This document shows positions 33,291 to 45,945 of a DNA stretch of 64,000 nucleotides, in pieces. A model generated the notes under the pieces. The model did no database searches and was not told the origin of the DNA. It saw nothing but the letters and a program-made list of their open reading frames with translations. Source of the DNA: Saccharina japonica (lineage: Eukaryota; Sar; Phaeophyceae; Laminariales; Laminariaceae); contig MEHQ01000699.1 of assembly GCA_008828725.1 (NCBI GenBank), positions 331,895 to 395,894 on the forward strand, read 5' to 3'. The position numbers and the translations under genes were made by a program. Positions within the stretch are counted from its first letter, which is position 1. Every line of letters begins with the position of its first letter.

Positions 33291-36200
33291 GTAATGTGTT
33301 TTAGAAGCAAAGCATGATAGTTAACACTGCCGTTCGACTGGTATCCTTTCAGAGGTAAAACCTACGGCCAGTGAAGGTGTCGTAATAGTTAGCGTTTGAA
33401 GTAATATCGTGCCAAATATGCCTGCCTGGTATATATGTATAGTGAGACCCGCGCGGGTTCCAAGATCTGTGTGTAATATTTCTGTGGTTTGCATGCTTGT
33501 CCACGCTTCAAATCTGTCACGGCAGTACGTAGTGTACCTTGTTTGTTGCCACGTTACGCGTATTGTTGCATGAGCTGCACAAGGGTTGGTCACCCATCGT
33601 GAGTGAAGCAGGAACGGTTGATATTGTTGCGACAGCTTTTGGCGCGACATAGCAACGGATGCAGACGAAAAATAGCAGAAACGCAGTACAGAGAAGTACA
33701 CCAACCAAGTAACGACAGTTGGAACCTTCGAGAAGGTGTACGGAGTAGGTTTGACACCTGCCGTAAGTAAGATGCAATAGCACCTTATAACCTAGCTATT
33801 GGGTATTCCAATTTAGTAGTAATTTTTAGCAATTTTGGCTATATCACCTCCATCGAGGGGTCGTATTAAGGATATATACCATGCTATCCAGCAGGAGGCC
33901 GTAATATATACCGAGTCGCTGATCGGTAACATAGTCGCCCGTAGCGAAGGCCTCAGCAGCAGTAAGTGCTGCGGCAGTACAATCAGTGTGGTATGCCCAA
34001 TGCCGATTCAGTAGTATGCGATGGAATCCTGTTGCATCAGTTATGTTGGAGTTTATGCTTCAAAACGCCGAAATACCGTTTCGAGTTCAGCCGAGATTGT
34101 TTGTTCGAGCTTGAGTTTTCACCACATACTGGGGGTATTGAGACTTGGGAGCTCTGTGATCGATCGACGGTGCACACGCACGTTCGTCTACTGTAGTTCA
34201 CTTCAAACCACACCTCTTCTCTTCTCTTCCTCCTCTCCCTCCTGTTCCTCTTGGACAAGACTGACAATCAACACTGGCCTTGAGCACCATTCTTCTTTCA
34301 TATGATCTTCTGAAAGCTGAAGCTTGATTATCGACCAGTCGGCGGGCACCGGCTGAAGCGCTTACCGCTGCGGCGGGCTGCCTGATCTACCTCAGGAGCC
34401 ACACAAACACGACCACGACGGGGATTCCGCCAAGACAACGAGCCGCGACGGAGCCGGTGTCGCCGAGCGCGGTTTCGACAGTGAGTATATACCGCGATCT
34501 AACAGCGGGATTCAAAACCCACCAGTATTCACTGCGACCTCCGACCCTCGACTTCCGATCAGCAGATCGCACGTAAGAGCGGTGGTTATACTGCCATGAG
34601 CCATGATGACTGGAGGCGGCGGGAAAATAAACACATACTGTAGGGCAGGAGAGCTGCTGCTTCGACTCCCGGTTTATTCGCTAGTGATTTGTTTCTGCTG
34701 CTGCTTTCATCTCTGGCAAGCAGCTGGGCTGGAAATGCTTATCCAGTTAGTGGGCATTACAGTGGCTGATACGCTATGCATGCGTGTGATGGTATGAACG
34801 GATCGCAAACCCCATAATAAAGTAATTCGTATGGCATTATACGTGGTACGTAGTGGGAATGTTCATATTCTGTGTAAACATGCTACTGTACAGTACCGGC
34901 CCTCTCATATCAAAAGTAACTAATAAGAAATTCAGTCTGAACAAATGAAAAACATAAGAAAGTTTTTCAGCCTGGCCAGTGTCTAAGCTTCAAGAATGTT
35001 GACCCTGTGACTGACCTGGGACCAAGGCACCATCCGTTCTGCACTATTACGTAGGTAACACGTACCAATGTAAGAAAGCGCAGCCTAATAAGCGTGTGCT
35101 TTAGCTCGCGCCCAGAATAAGAAAATTAGCCTGAGCCCGATGTAAGGTTTCTTGTGAGAGGACCGTTACCGTAGTGTGCCACGCCCCAATGCAACTGCTA
35201 TACACAGTTAAGTTGTCGGATACACACTCCACAATTCGAGCGGCAGCAATTCAACATGTCCTTTCTATGTGAAAATTGTGTGACCGTCCTGGCTGCCGAC
35301 GAAAAGAACCGAGTCAGACTTCGCGGCACTCCATTAGCCCCTCTGCGTGGTAACGTCGCGCAACTTGTGTAGCACGGGTACTCTTCACACCAGTGAGTGG
35401 ACGTAGGCAAGTGGGTGGCGCATCTACCGGGAAAACAACAAGCGCTTCAGGGCTCTCAGTAGGAGCTACCTGTATGCATGCATGGCGTTTAGGCTAGATT
35501 GGGCAATGCAACCAATCGTGTGGTATGCAGTACTGCGGTCCACTGCAGCCACCCCCAGCGATCTACCGGTGTAATTTGAGAATAGACTAACACCGGCGAG
35601 ATATGCATAGCATTCACTACTGTATGTATTTGCGATATGTAAGCATGTGTCCTGAAACAACGACACATTAATCATCCGCACTCTGAACATCGCAAGATCC
35701 ATTCTGGAACATGTAGTTATGGGTATCTTCGACAGCATTTGGCTTGTCGATCGTGGTGGAGTGTTTGACTGCTTTCTGTTTCCGAATAAACTCCACTTTG
35801 TCTGTAGCACATCGGCATCGGGCAACGCAATACATGACTCTTGAAAACGAGAATATCAGCGGTATGAGAGCAAGCAGCGATGTGAGAGCCAGCCGTATTC
35901 CTAAGGGCGAGGAGGAACCGGCAATATACCGCGCGCCGACCTAGTAATTCCCTCCCCTCCATGATTTCTGCACGAAAACTGACGTGCGATTGTCCATGCA
36001 GTACCCCGTTGTTGTCTAAAACCGTCAATGTGATGACACGACGAACGGTTTGCGGTGTTGAGTATCGGGCCGTACATACATGAGCTACAGTACGTATTAT
36101 TTGAAGACACGAGGCCGTGGGGAAACTTCACTGGTCGACACTGTCACTTATAACCAAGCCTGCTTTTATAGCACTTGGTATCCTGATCCCACGCCCACTA

Positions 36201-36731
36201 TATTCCACCGGGCTCTCATGAGTCCTCCAAACCGACCCTATGTACCGCTCGGTATACAGCCGACAATGAAATTGCATTTGCGCGGAACGCCAGCAACGAA
36301 TGGGGAAAGCCGAGGCAGTGTCTTCATACTGTAGTTAGCCGTCCCAAGGGTGCACTTGACACCACCCTCGTACAATGCTGTACTCGTGCTGGACTAAACT
36401 TGAGGGTTTCCGCCCGCCCCAGAAAAAACGAGACGGCCCTAAAAGCAGACTACATACACAGCAGTGCCTGTCCTCTGTGATGTTCTCCCACATGCCCGCG
36501 TCTACCAATAATGTTTGTACAACTTTGGACATGTCTGTAAATGTGATTGCACATGTTAGATAGGCCTTCTCAGATTGGGCCTTCAAGTCTCCCGTGAACG
36601 AAATTATCCACACCGGTAGCAAGAGCGCGGCCGCGATGAGCAGCAGCAGACGCACCCAAAATTAAACATGTTTCGGAGAGAAAGGTATAGAATGTAGGGG
36701 AACGTGGCATGACAGCGGGAACATTATGTGG
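33291..36731. other. Unassigned stretch with weak exon candidates
   Basis: No gene is firmly supported. Candidates: 33749-33530 (minus), an open frame between a GGCAG acceptor and an AAG|GTAC donor with one hydrophobic segment (YLVGVLLCTAFLLFFVCIRC); 34335-34478 (plus), an open frame ending at a GTGAGT donor; and 36335-36655 (minus), about 106 codons with a hydrophobic N-terminus (LLLLIAAALLLPVWII) but no ATG. None has a recognisable domain. Confidence 0.25.
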
Positions 36732-39091
36732 AGAGGGGGGTGGGGCAGCAGGTGGATATACAGTAGTTAAAGCCACCAACACAAAAAATACAAAAAAAAC
36801 TCAATATCGGATCAATGTCATTGCTTAACATCATAGCTGCGGTTGCTGTTTATCACGTCACATTTTATTGTTTCCTGGCAAGTAACGCTCCTCGATGGCC
36901 CTGATGCTGTATAGCCATGTAACACTGACTATTATGACCGTCTGCTAATAACTACTGTAGTGCTTATATAAAGCATGGTCGGAATTGGATGCTGCTGGTG
37001 GTCTCGATGCTCCGAATGCTCCTATCGATACACGCCGTGCCGACTTCCGCCCGCCCCCCCAGCCAAACAGCGTTATACAATGACCAGTGACGCTTTATTC
37101 TACTCTCGATCGAGCTCAAGCCATATAGTCTGCAATGCCACTGAGCATTCGCTGAAAATCCAATGATAGTTTGTGCTATATACGCACTCCAGCTTCGGAA
37201 CGGAAAATATGGCTGCTGCCCGCAACACGCTGCATATTCCCGCTTATATGAAATACATGTACGCTACGGTATATCGACCCCCCCTCCCCTCACAGCCTAA
37301 CCGTAATGCATCATGACAGCTGACGCCTTTCCTACTCTTGATGGTGCTGAAGTCATGACATTAATGTGACACTGAGGATTTGCTGGCCGTCCGCATACAA
37401 GTTGCGCACAGAAAAACATGTTCGGGACCGAAGGTACAGTATATGCTTCCCTCGGTGCCTCACATGCTGTATGCATGCACGCTGTGTCTACTCATCCCCC
37501 AACCAAACAGTAACATCAATCCCATTTTCTCAACATCTTGTTCCGTACCCCATTGCAAATGCTAACAATCCCAACAGCACGCTTCCAGTTGTAGTACGTA
37601 TATGATATGTGTGCACGTTGCTGCCCAAGTCTGTGCCAGGTCCAACCAAGCTTTCAACACTACAATAGGAGTAGCGTGAACCCCTGATATACCTATATGC
37701 TCACAGGATTGAACATCCTCTTTAGCATATACCAGCATCAGGTACCAGGTACTCGAATTGTGATGTTTGTTCGTAGTAACGTACCAGGTGCATCGTTGGT
37801 CCCACAAAATGCAACGAGCTTCCAGTAGCCCCATATCAGTTTTATGTTATCGCGACAATTTCCCACACTCCAAAACCACCCCCCCCCGTTTGAACCTTGC
37901 GCCCCGTGACAAAATCCCCCCACTTATTCGTGGGCTTATGTTGTACCTGGTACTGTAGAATTAACTTACAATCACGGACGTTGCGGCATACGTATATTCA
38001 ACATTTTCGACTATGATACTGCAAGCCGCTGAGCCAATTGCTTGTGGCGGTCATGAAAAATAAAGGGGGTGACCGGAGCTAGTTGTGCTGCACGGATCAA
38101 CCCACTCACCCCCCCCGTGTGTAGTGTGTTGTGTGGATGCCTGGTGCTCAGGATGTGCGGTACTGCAACACAAACGCGAGCTAGCCGCCAAGAACCATAG
38201 AAGGCAGCCCAAACAGCTCGAGCAATTCGAATAGCGTTCCGAACATCTATTTTGAGTGACGCGTTTTGCTCTCGTTCCGCAGAAAGGATGTTGGTGCAGT
38301 TGGCCTTGCTGTACCATGTAGTGTTCCGTTCGTACTGGAGGCGTTCCTGTGTGGGGGATGACGTCGATATCGGGCACAAAAAAAATCCAAAGTGATCGAC
38401 CCGCCAATCGTAATTATATGTCGACCCCTACAGTGCTTACAGCTCACGCTCTCTCTCACGCACCCATATAGTTGGTTTGGCGGATGGCCACGAGGGTTGG
38501 ATTATAGACCGGGCAGATACTTCAGGACGCTGGACAAAAACACGTGCCAAAAGTTTTCTATACCCCACCTTTGACTATATTACCCTCTACTCCTCCCACG
38601 CACTGATGTATAATGGCTGCGGTTTGCTCGATAGTTGCGAGGGTCGGCTTATCGACACCGTGATTGCTAAACATCAAGCTCGTCTCGACTTCCGAAAGGA
38701 AGCATACACAACATCCGCCCACCAGTCGAAGCAGCGTGGCGGAGGTCTACGATAATGGCTTCACTCTCACGAAACGGGCTGTTTCGTGAGAGTTGAAACT
38801 CGAAACGCGTCGGCACCGGAAACATCTACGTATGCTGTGTCCGATATACATCTGCGGTACTGTACGAGTTCGGAGCAATTATAATGTAGGGAGAGCGCTT
38901 GTATCACCTACCTTGTTACTAGGTATCATGGTATATGATACAGTAGTTAGCGGCTCAGGGACAATAGGTACGAGTGCTTCTACCCTATAGCTTCGCAAGC
39001 GTCAAGCTCTTGTGGTATTTAATCTCGCGGTATATATATATTTGCACCGCCACGAACATGTCTGAAGTTCGGTTTTGAGTAAGGTACACAG

Positions 39092-39447
39092 AGTCTGGCG
39101 CACTCGGTCTCCTGCACTATTGCGTTTTTCCGTGGACGTTCACGGACGTTTCCATTGAAGCTTCCATCGGTTCCGTGGAAGCTTTCACGTTGCATGGAAG
39201 TTTCCGCGGAAGTGATGGAATCTTCCATGGAAGCGATGGAAGCTTCCATGAATTCACCCCCTGGTGTTACTTGGTACACCGTCCCACCCAAAGTGGGCCC
39301 ATACCAATTACCAAAACGTGGACTACTGGAATTACAGATGATATGTTAAACACCATGTAGCGCTCAGCGCGGAACCACCTGTCTAGTGGCCGAATGCTCT
39401 CTTCAAACGAAAACTTCCACGAAACAAAACAATAGTGCAGGAGACGG
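39092..39447. mobile_element. Foldback/Mutator-like MITE with palindromic array
   Basis: Terminal inverted repeats contain TCTCCTGCACTATTG (39108-39122) and CAATAGTGCAGGAGA (39430-39444). A 9-bp direct repeat, GGTACACAG, flanks the element (39083-39091 and 39448-39456). The sister copies near 575 and 17080 are uninterrupted here. Inside is a short GGAAGCTTCCAT array (39150-39255) and a core (ACCCAAAGTGGGCCCAT, CCAAAACGTG) that also occurs inverted at 50190-50280. The 9-bp duplication fits Mutator-like elements. Confidence 0.75.
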
Positions 39448-39894
39448 GGTACACAGGAGCGTTGCGCTAAATGTTAGCAGTGGAAGCAGTATCAGTAGAA
39501 CCAGTAGCAGTAGTAATCTAAATTCGGTGCTGAAATTAGGGGCACCCCACAAAAACGTGGATTTTTTTTTTTGCAGAACTCGTGTTCCTTGATGTCAGCA
39601 TCAGTACACAGTAGGTTTGCGCCTTTCTACGGAAGGAATTGCTCGTTTGCAGCGCAAACGCAACCATTGAACTGCCGGATATCCTTGTACCCAATCACTT
39701 CCCAATACATTTGTACCCGATCAATGCATATTTTCAAGAGATGCACGATGGACATCTACCCCTCGGAATTGTGTACCGGGCTCAGCTACCAAAATCAACC
39801 TTGGTATGTATGGTATGGGGTATGACCTCCTCAAGCGAGTATCCTCAACAAGTTTATCGTGCGCCTCTGCTCTCACCTGAGAGTCGTCGCAAGC

Positions 39895-42800
39895 TCAATC
39901 GCCGGAACCGGTACACTCAGCAAGGGGCGGGCAGGGGGCCCGAAAACAGTCCACATCCTCCAAGATACATATCTCTCCTTCATCGCATGGGCTCGGGTCG
40001 CACACGTCGGCGCAGTAGTACTCCGCCGTGGAACTGTCAGAGTAGAACAGACACTCCTGTCACGATGTCACGGCGAACGGGTGCAAACCAAACGAAGCAG
40101 TATCACATCAACTTTATGGAAGCGTCGATGCCAGGTTAGTATTGTGTGTATTTCTTGTTCATCTCATGTATTACCTTCGGCCTTCCTTCATGTCTCCCTC
40201 CTGGTCATAACTCACACCTGGGGTCACGTGTCAGCCCCCCCCCCCCTCTCCCCACTTGGAATATATGCATATACTTCAGCATGTTCGAGCTTCTTCTATC
40301 AATAATTGTATCGATAATCATTTTCTCGCTGGTCAAGCACGTACAGTAGAGTAAAAGCCTTCTCCGTTCACGCGGACGACCTATTTTCTTGTACCTTTCG
40401 TCACTAAAACATCGGAAATAAGCTCGGACCATAAGCTACTGTGAACTGTAGATTCACGTACCGAGCATACTAGAAAGGGTTCGACCAAGAGAATTTAGAC
40501 GCCAACGAGCGCAAGCCTCCACTGCAGATATATAATCTTGCCGGGCTTTGTTCCCTGCACGATTAAGGCATTCACATGGAAAGTCTTGCACGACCACCTT
40601 GGATCGTTTTGATATAAACCTGCTTTAGAAGCACGCCTGCTGCGACATACACGCGACTCGCGTTCAAATATTTTCAACACGCGGCGAACGTGCGAGGAAG
40701 TGGCCGCATGAGGCACACCTCCCGCTATTGAGAACAGTGGAAGCCTACGCAGTATAGCGTTTTAGCACTATTATAGCGTTACTGCACGATACATGCCACT
40801 ACAGTATAGCATCATAGACCCTCTGCGAGAGACCCGCTGTGCGTGAGGATAGTTGCTCGGAGCGGCGCGTGAGCTGGCCGTGTCTAGCGATCTCCGCCAC
40901 AACATTTACACTAGCCCCCTGACCGCTAGCAATACTCGCCATACTCATCACCTCCTTTATACCGGATCTTCCACACGGGGGGTGCGCTAGCCATAATCCC
41001 CAAGAAGGATCTGTTGCGCAGCTTGTCCCGAACACTGCTAACTTCAACTCACAACGTTTTTTATGTCAGTTTCAACTTCAACTCGAGGTGACGCTTTCAA
41101 CGACCCGGTTTGTCCGGTGATTACTCGGCACAGGAGGGTTACCGGTGATCTACCGCTGTAGGCGTGCAGGCATGCTACACGCTAGGGTACCGGCACTTAT
41201 CGCTTGTCAGGGCGCGTCCTTCGTTCATCGTCACCGAATACCTAACACGATTGTTCTAGAATCAGTGTACACTCAACCCGGCGAACCAACTCCAGTGACA
41301 ACCGCTGTAGGCCCAGTCTGCGGTTTACCACAAACGAATATCTAGATCGCCACAAATGGGATTGCACCGGCACAATATTCGATATTCGGTACAATTGTTG
41401 GAATTTTCCTCAGCTGAGAAGCTCCGGCACACAGAAAATTTCAACCCCAAAAGGAAATTTCGCGGCTTGGAAATACCCCCTCTCTATCGTATTATAGCAT
41501 GTACCATGGCTAAGACGTATGGGCCTTAGCACTGCGCAATGGCAACGGTGGGGATACCAGGAGTTAGGACGCCTGACTAAGGTTACTGTAGGGGGATGGA
41601 CTTTTAGCGCCTGATATTTCAGTGGCTTATCATAGAGCCGCTGGCACGAGCGATTGCCCTATTTCTATGTGGTCGTTCCGAAGGTTTTGTGTCCTTCGGT
41701 TTGGCCATATGCATCCCGTCACTTTTAATAATTAGTAAGTGGTATTCGAAACGCTGCTTCAGACAAATTAGTCCGACGTCCATTTTTTGGATGAGCTACA
41801 GCAGAGTCTCGTGTCCGAGTGGTCTACTGTAGTGACAACGGGGGCACCCTCCATACCGATACGACCGATACGAGGGATACGAGGGATAAGAGGGGTTAAC
41901 CTTGGCAGCGTGCTACGATACAAGTTACAGTAGAAACGAGTAGAGCCATTCGAAAGGCGGACTGAACTTTTGGGTTCATTTTGTCGAGTATTCAGGTCTG
42001 ATTAACAGCACCTCTTCCGTAAGTCATTGAAATTCTATTGACAATTACCCTTTTATATGTGGATGGTATGATTGGAGTAAGCGCTGCACAGCAGTGTCAG
42101 ATGGTAATTGGAATACTAATACTAGGAATAGCACATTCTGACTTTAACATGACTGATCGACGGGAGTTCTGAAGTAGTGTCGTACGTGCTATACAATGGT
42201 ATGTACAATGGTATGTATGTATAATGCAAGTCGTTATATATCTACGTCATGGGGTCAATCGTCGATTGGGTGCTTGTGTTTGTTCCCATTTTTCTGTCGA
42301 TGTCAGTTTCTTTGGGGAAGTTGCAGTGCATATATACATGGTAACTGGCAGAGCTCTTCAAACGTCAAGAGCCTCGGAACATTTGGGTGGACCCCTGCCG
42401 CGGTAAATAGCATCCGCCGTCTTCTTTCCACCCTCACTATTACGATCACCATCACCGTCATCATCACCATCTACCCCACTATATACCTCATCAGTTACAG
42501 TAGTTGCTTCTCAAGATTATATACCTGAAACTCGCTGCATCTTCCATCGCATGGGTCGTCGCCGCAGCCGGCTTCTAGAAGCGCCACCTCTTCATCGGTG
42601 ACTGAGCTCCAGAGCCGCACCAGGTCGCAGAGACCAACCCTTAGCTGACCCTCCTGCTCCGGTTTGAAAATGTTGGCTCCACTCCGGTGTAGACCGAGAA
42701 GGTATTCTTCGCCAAGCTCCAGTGTCACCCCGCAGCTGGCGCTGTTCCCACCAGTGACGATGTCCAGCTGCTGGCCGTACGTCACGTCGGGTTCCACCTT

Positions 42801-44463
42801 GTAGAGGGTGTTTACTGCCACTGTGTACGTCACATCGTCGTTGATGTCCACTTGCTGCGACCTGGGTCGGGAGGCAAATTCACATGATGATGAAGTAAGG
42901 AAATAACCCAGAAACGGAAACGTTTTCAGCGCCATCAAAAATGAACATTTTTCACCAAAACAAATCGCATGGTGATCGTATAGCCTATCACCACACTTCT
43001 CCGTGATCACATTTTGAATATCTTGTCTAGAACGTGATTTTCATAGCCTTCGGAAAATAAGTGTATTGAAAATTGGCCATTTGGAATCCCATACGAAATC
43101 TGCCTTCGAAGGTGAATACTAAACAAAACAGCCACGAAAAGCAAAAAGGCGCAAACGCTAATTTTCATTTTTACTCACGGCACTGTTGGACACAAACGGC
43201 GTGCGATTTGTTGCCTTCGTTCCTTCAGTAAAGGTATCGGCATAATAAAAAAACAGGTCTATATCAGATGCGGACCCCTGTAGTATGGAGTGTCATACAG
43301 GAATTCCCATGGGACATCCCATAGGCCGCCCTTTGGGTCCCACGAGACGACCTATCCATAGGACGGCGCATGGGATGTCCCATAACATGAAATGCTACCC
43401 AAGGTTTGTCCCATGGGGTGAAATGCTAATATGGAATGGGTTGCGTCCCATGGGACAACCCATGTGACAACCCATGGCATGTAAAGCATGCCACGGGACG
43501 GCCCATGGTGCACGGTGGTTTCGCTTACCATTCCCGGGCAACTAAGGAGCAATGGCGGATAGGTAAAACGTCGCAACTGCTGTGTGAAATGTACCAGTTT
43601 CATCGATTCGAGCCCACAACCAAGGGTTTGTTTAACGTGACAAAGATTGCCTGCAGAAGGTGCCTAACTTAGCGTGTGTATGCACAACTCCACGCGAGAC
43701 GACAAGGTAAAATAATGCTGAACGCTTCTCGAGATAAAACTGAAGGCACGCGCCGTAGTGGACAGGGGGGAAGAGGAGTGCGCGCTATGTGGCCCCTTTA
43801 ATGACCTGAGTCCCGAAAGGGAGGAAGCTGGAGGAGTAGCGCCCAGGAAATAAACAATTACTCAATAAAATAAGGGGCGTGATCCACGCTTTGACGGACG
43901 CTCAAATAACAACGATAGCAACACATAACAGAGCGCTCGCCGCAAGCGGCTTCGGGCTGTGTATTGCTTCTTCCTGGTATCTGAGTATATTGAAAGCAGC
44001 AACCAGTTGTCTACAGTACGACAGTCCCTCTGCAACTATCAAGTTTGATGGCGCTGCCATTTGTTTTAGCAACGCTACTACTGCTATACCCCTGGCAGCC
44101 GCCTATATCAGGTATACTACTACTGTAGTAGTGGAGGTTGTGATCCGGAACGATTTGTCTTGCACTAAGTGCCCCTTGCCCTAACCCTATCCCTAATCCT
44201 GAAGTTGACTACTCGTAAGGAGCGGCAGCTAGAGATTAATACCAGTGGGAGGTAGGGGGGTCATACACCGCCAAGGGCCAGTAGGACACCATCCTTCCTC
44301 ACCTGGAAAGCGCGGTTGCATGCAGCACAACACCTGAAGCGTCCACATCGTCGCACAGCCCCCCCGAGTTAATGAAACACGAGCAAGCTTCCACATTCGT
44401 CGCTTGATCTAGCAGCAGAACGACGCCCAATGCCAGGATGCTCATAAACTTGTAGAAGGTCAT
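39895..44463 (-). CDS. Secreted TIMP/NTR-like protein, gene copy 2
   Basis: Three minus-strand exons: 44463-44303, 42861-42525 and 40056-39895, 219 residues. Junctions and phases equal those of copy 1 (CCAG|GTGAGG, CCCAG|GTCG, TTCAG|GTATAT, GACAG|GAGTGT). A stop codon just before the last acceptor confirms that exon 3 begins there. Signal peptide 1-26 ends VEA and is followed by CSC. All six TIMP N-domain cysteines are kept (ASCGVTL, EEYLLG, LCDLVRLW, AGCGDDPC), as is the C-terminal Cys-rich module (CDPSPCDEGEIC ... RAPCPP). It lacks a 16-residue Asp/Gly-rich stretch present after VD in copy 1. The frame is intact, but the TATA box is not conserved, so expression may differ. Introns are 1.44 and 2.47 kb. 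Confidence 0.85.
43290..43520. repeat. CCCATGGGA palindromic array
   Basis: Ten or so copies of TCCCATGGGAC-like palindromes, spaced irregularly over 230 bp in intron 1 of the second NTR gene. The logic is the same as in the GGAAGCTTCC arrays (self-complementary unit around CATGG) but the sequence is different. Absent from the paralogous intron. Confidence 0.75.
43540..43870 (+). mobile_element. Possible tRNA-derived SINE, copy 2
   Basis: A tRNA-like head (TGGCGGATAGG near 43554; GATTCGAGCCC near 43605) precedes a body at 43670-43870 that resembles 20495-20730 (phrases CGAGACGACAAGG, GCTGAACG, CCGTAGTGG, GGGAGGAAG). The different intron location argues for mobility rather than duplication. 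Ends not determined. Confidence 0.35.
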
Positions 44464-44800
44464 GTTGGGGTACTGCTGTAGTACTGCACAGATGAAGGTT
44501 TTGACTGGGGTTCGAAAGAGCCTGTATGTAGGTTGTCGCGCTGAGTAGTGAATCGGTGGTGTGGTTGCTGTTGTTGCTCGGGCCGTGCTCGGGCGGGTAT
44601 TTTAGCGATTCGGGACGTCGATTATTTTGGTGTGGACCGTTTTTCCGCTCCGGCCACCAACCAAATCTTCTGCGCTTTTTGTTGTGGAGCGTAGCTCGTC
44701 ATGGCCAGCATCATCATTATCATCATCATCTATCTGACCGTTGGGTTGCAGATCCACCCATCTATATACCGTAGTATCTTTGTACTGGTACATGCATACG

Positions 44801-45369
44801 CAGGTGAATGTGGTCGACTATAGCAAATATTCTATGCTTGAACCGTGACGACCGCTTGCAGGTTGAAGTAACATACTACAGTATTAATTCATGCAGCCAC
44901 TATTAATAGTATTAATATTAATAGTAGTGGAGAAAAACATAATTTAATTTTAGAAACACAGCCACCCACGTTTTTATGAACGCATGACACAAATAACGAC
45001 TTCACATCTAGGATTCAAATTTGTGTGCGATACATTTCACAGCAGTGAATAAATAAATTAGTCCGAAATAAAATATGTCTCTGTGGCAATTGCTGTATTG
45101 TGGTGCATTAATGGGTGCAGTATGTGATCGGGACATCCTGTTTAGACAAAATTTATTACGGTACCTCAGTAGGCATCCATTATGACTCTACAGTTTATGT
45201 ACTGCGTTCGGGATTGGAGATCCCATAAATAACAACGTCCCTCATCATGGTTGGCACCGGCTCCTTAGATCGTACCTGGTAATCAGTAGTCCGCCTAACC
45301 CTTAATGTGAAGAACACACACACAGTGGGCAAAAAGGGTGCACATAAATAAAATGCGAGGTTCTTTATT
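44801..45369. other. Unassigned AT-rich spacer
   Basis: Includes an AT-rich stretch with ATTAATAGTATTAATATTAA (about 44904-44923). No gene or repeat family is recognised beyond possible homology of the first 70 bases with 31420-31490. Confidence 0.4.
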
Positions 45370-45945
45370 TATCGTTTTCCCTTATCGCAGGGTCCCTTGC
45401 AAGGCACATGCCTTGTATCTACTGTAATACTGTAATACAGAATACCAGGTCTATTTCTGGAGTTGAGCTTGATTCGGTTTTTTATTTCGGTTTTGTGGCA
45501 GCTTGCTTCGCCGGCATCTGTCTACGCTGCACCCTACATCATCCGTGGAAACAAAACAAAAACGCTCTTCTTATCGCACGGTCGCTTGAAAGGTGATACT
45601 CCTACCTATTCAATTTTAATACAGTACGTATACCAGGTATATTTCTGGAGTTGAACTTGATTCGGTGTTTTAGTTCGGTTTTTGTGGCAGCTTGCTGCAC
45701 CCGCATCTGTCTACACTTCATCCCTACGTACATCCTTGAAAACAGAAAAAAACGCTGTCGCTCGAAAGGTGCTACCCTACCTATTGCAATACAGTACACA
45801 AGGTATATTTCTGGAGTTGAACTTGATTCGGTTTTTTAGTTCGGTTTTTGTGGCTGCTTGTTGCGCCCGCATCTGTCTACGCTGCATCCCTACATCATCT
45901 TTGAAAACAACAAAAAAAAACGCTCTGTGACTGACTGCACACTCT
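45370..45945 (+). repeat. Tandem satellite, about 160-190 bp unit, three copies
   Basis: Units share ATTTCTGGAGTTGA(A/G)CTTGATTCGG (at about 45452, 45641 and 45802), then GTGGC(A/T)GCTTG, GCATCTGTCTAC and an AAAAACGCTCT end. Open frames through it are low in information and not called as genes. Confidence 0.85.

Larger units (their letters stand above)
36732..44800. repeat. Duplicated segment, copy 3 (with second NTR gene)
   Basis: Collinear with 14725-28600 but 5.8 kb shorter, mostly from fewer intron insertions. It has its own insertions: a MITE at 39092-39447, a CCCATGGGA array at 43290-43520 and a SINE-like unit at 43540-43870. Homology seems to resume beyond the right edge with 31420-31490 (the GTGGTCGACTAT phrase), implying that 28.6-31.4 kb was inserted into copy 2. 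Confidence 0.75.

Noticed and set aside
40057-40139. A broken exon 3 in the second NTR gene, because of an in-frame stop upstream of ECLFYSD
   Set aside because: The stop lies before a CAG acceptor that both paralogs share in phase, so it is intronic.
45408-45930. Genes in the satellite region
   Set aside because: Each frame follows the 160-190 bp tandem unit and differs in phase from unit to unit.
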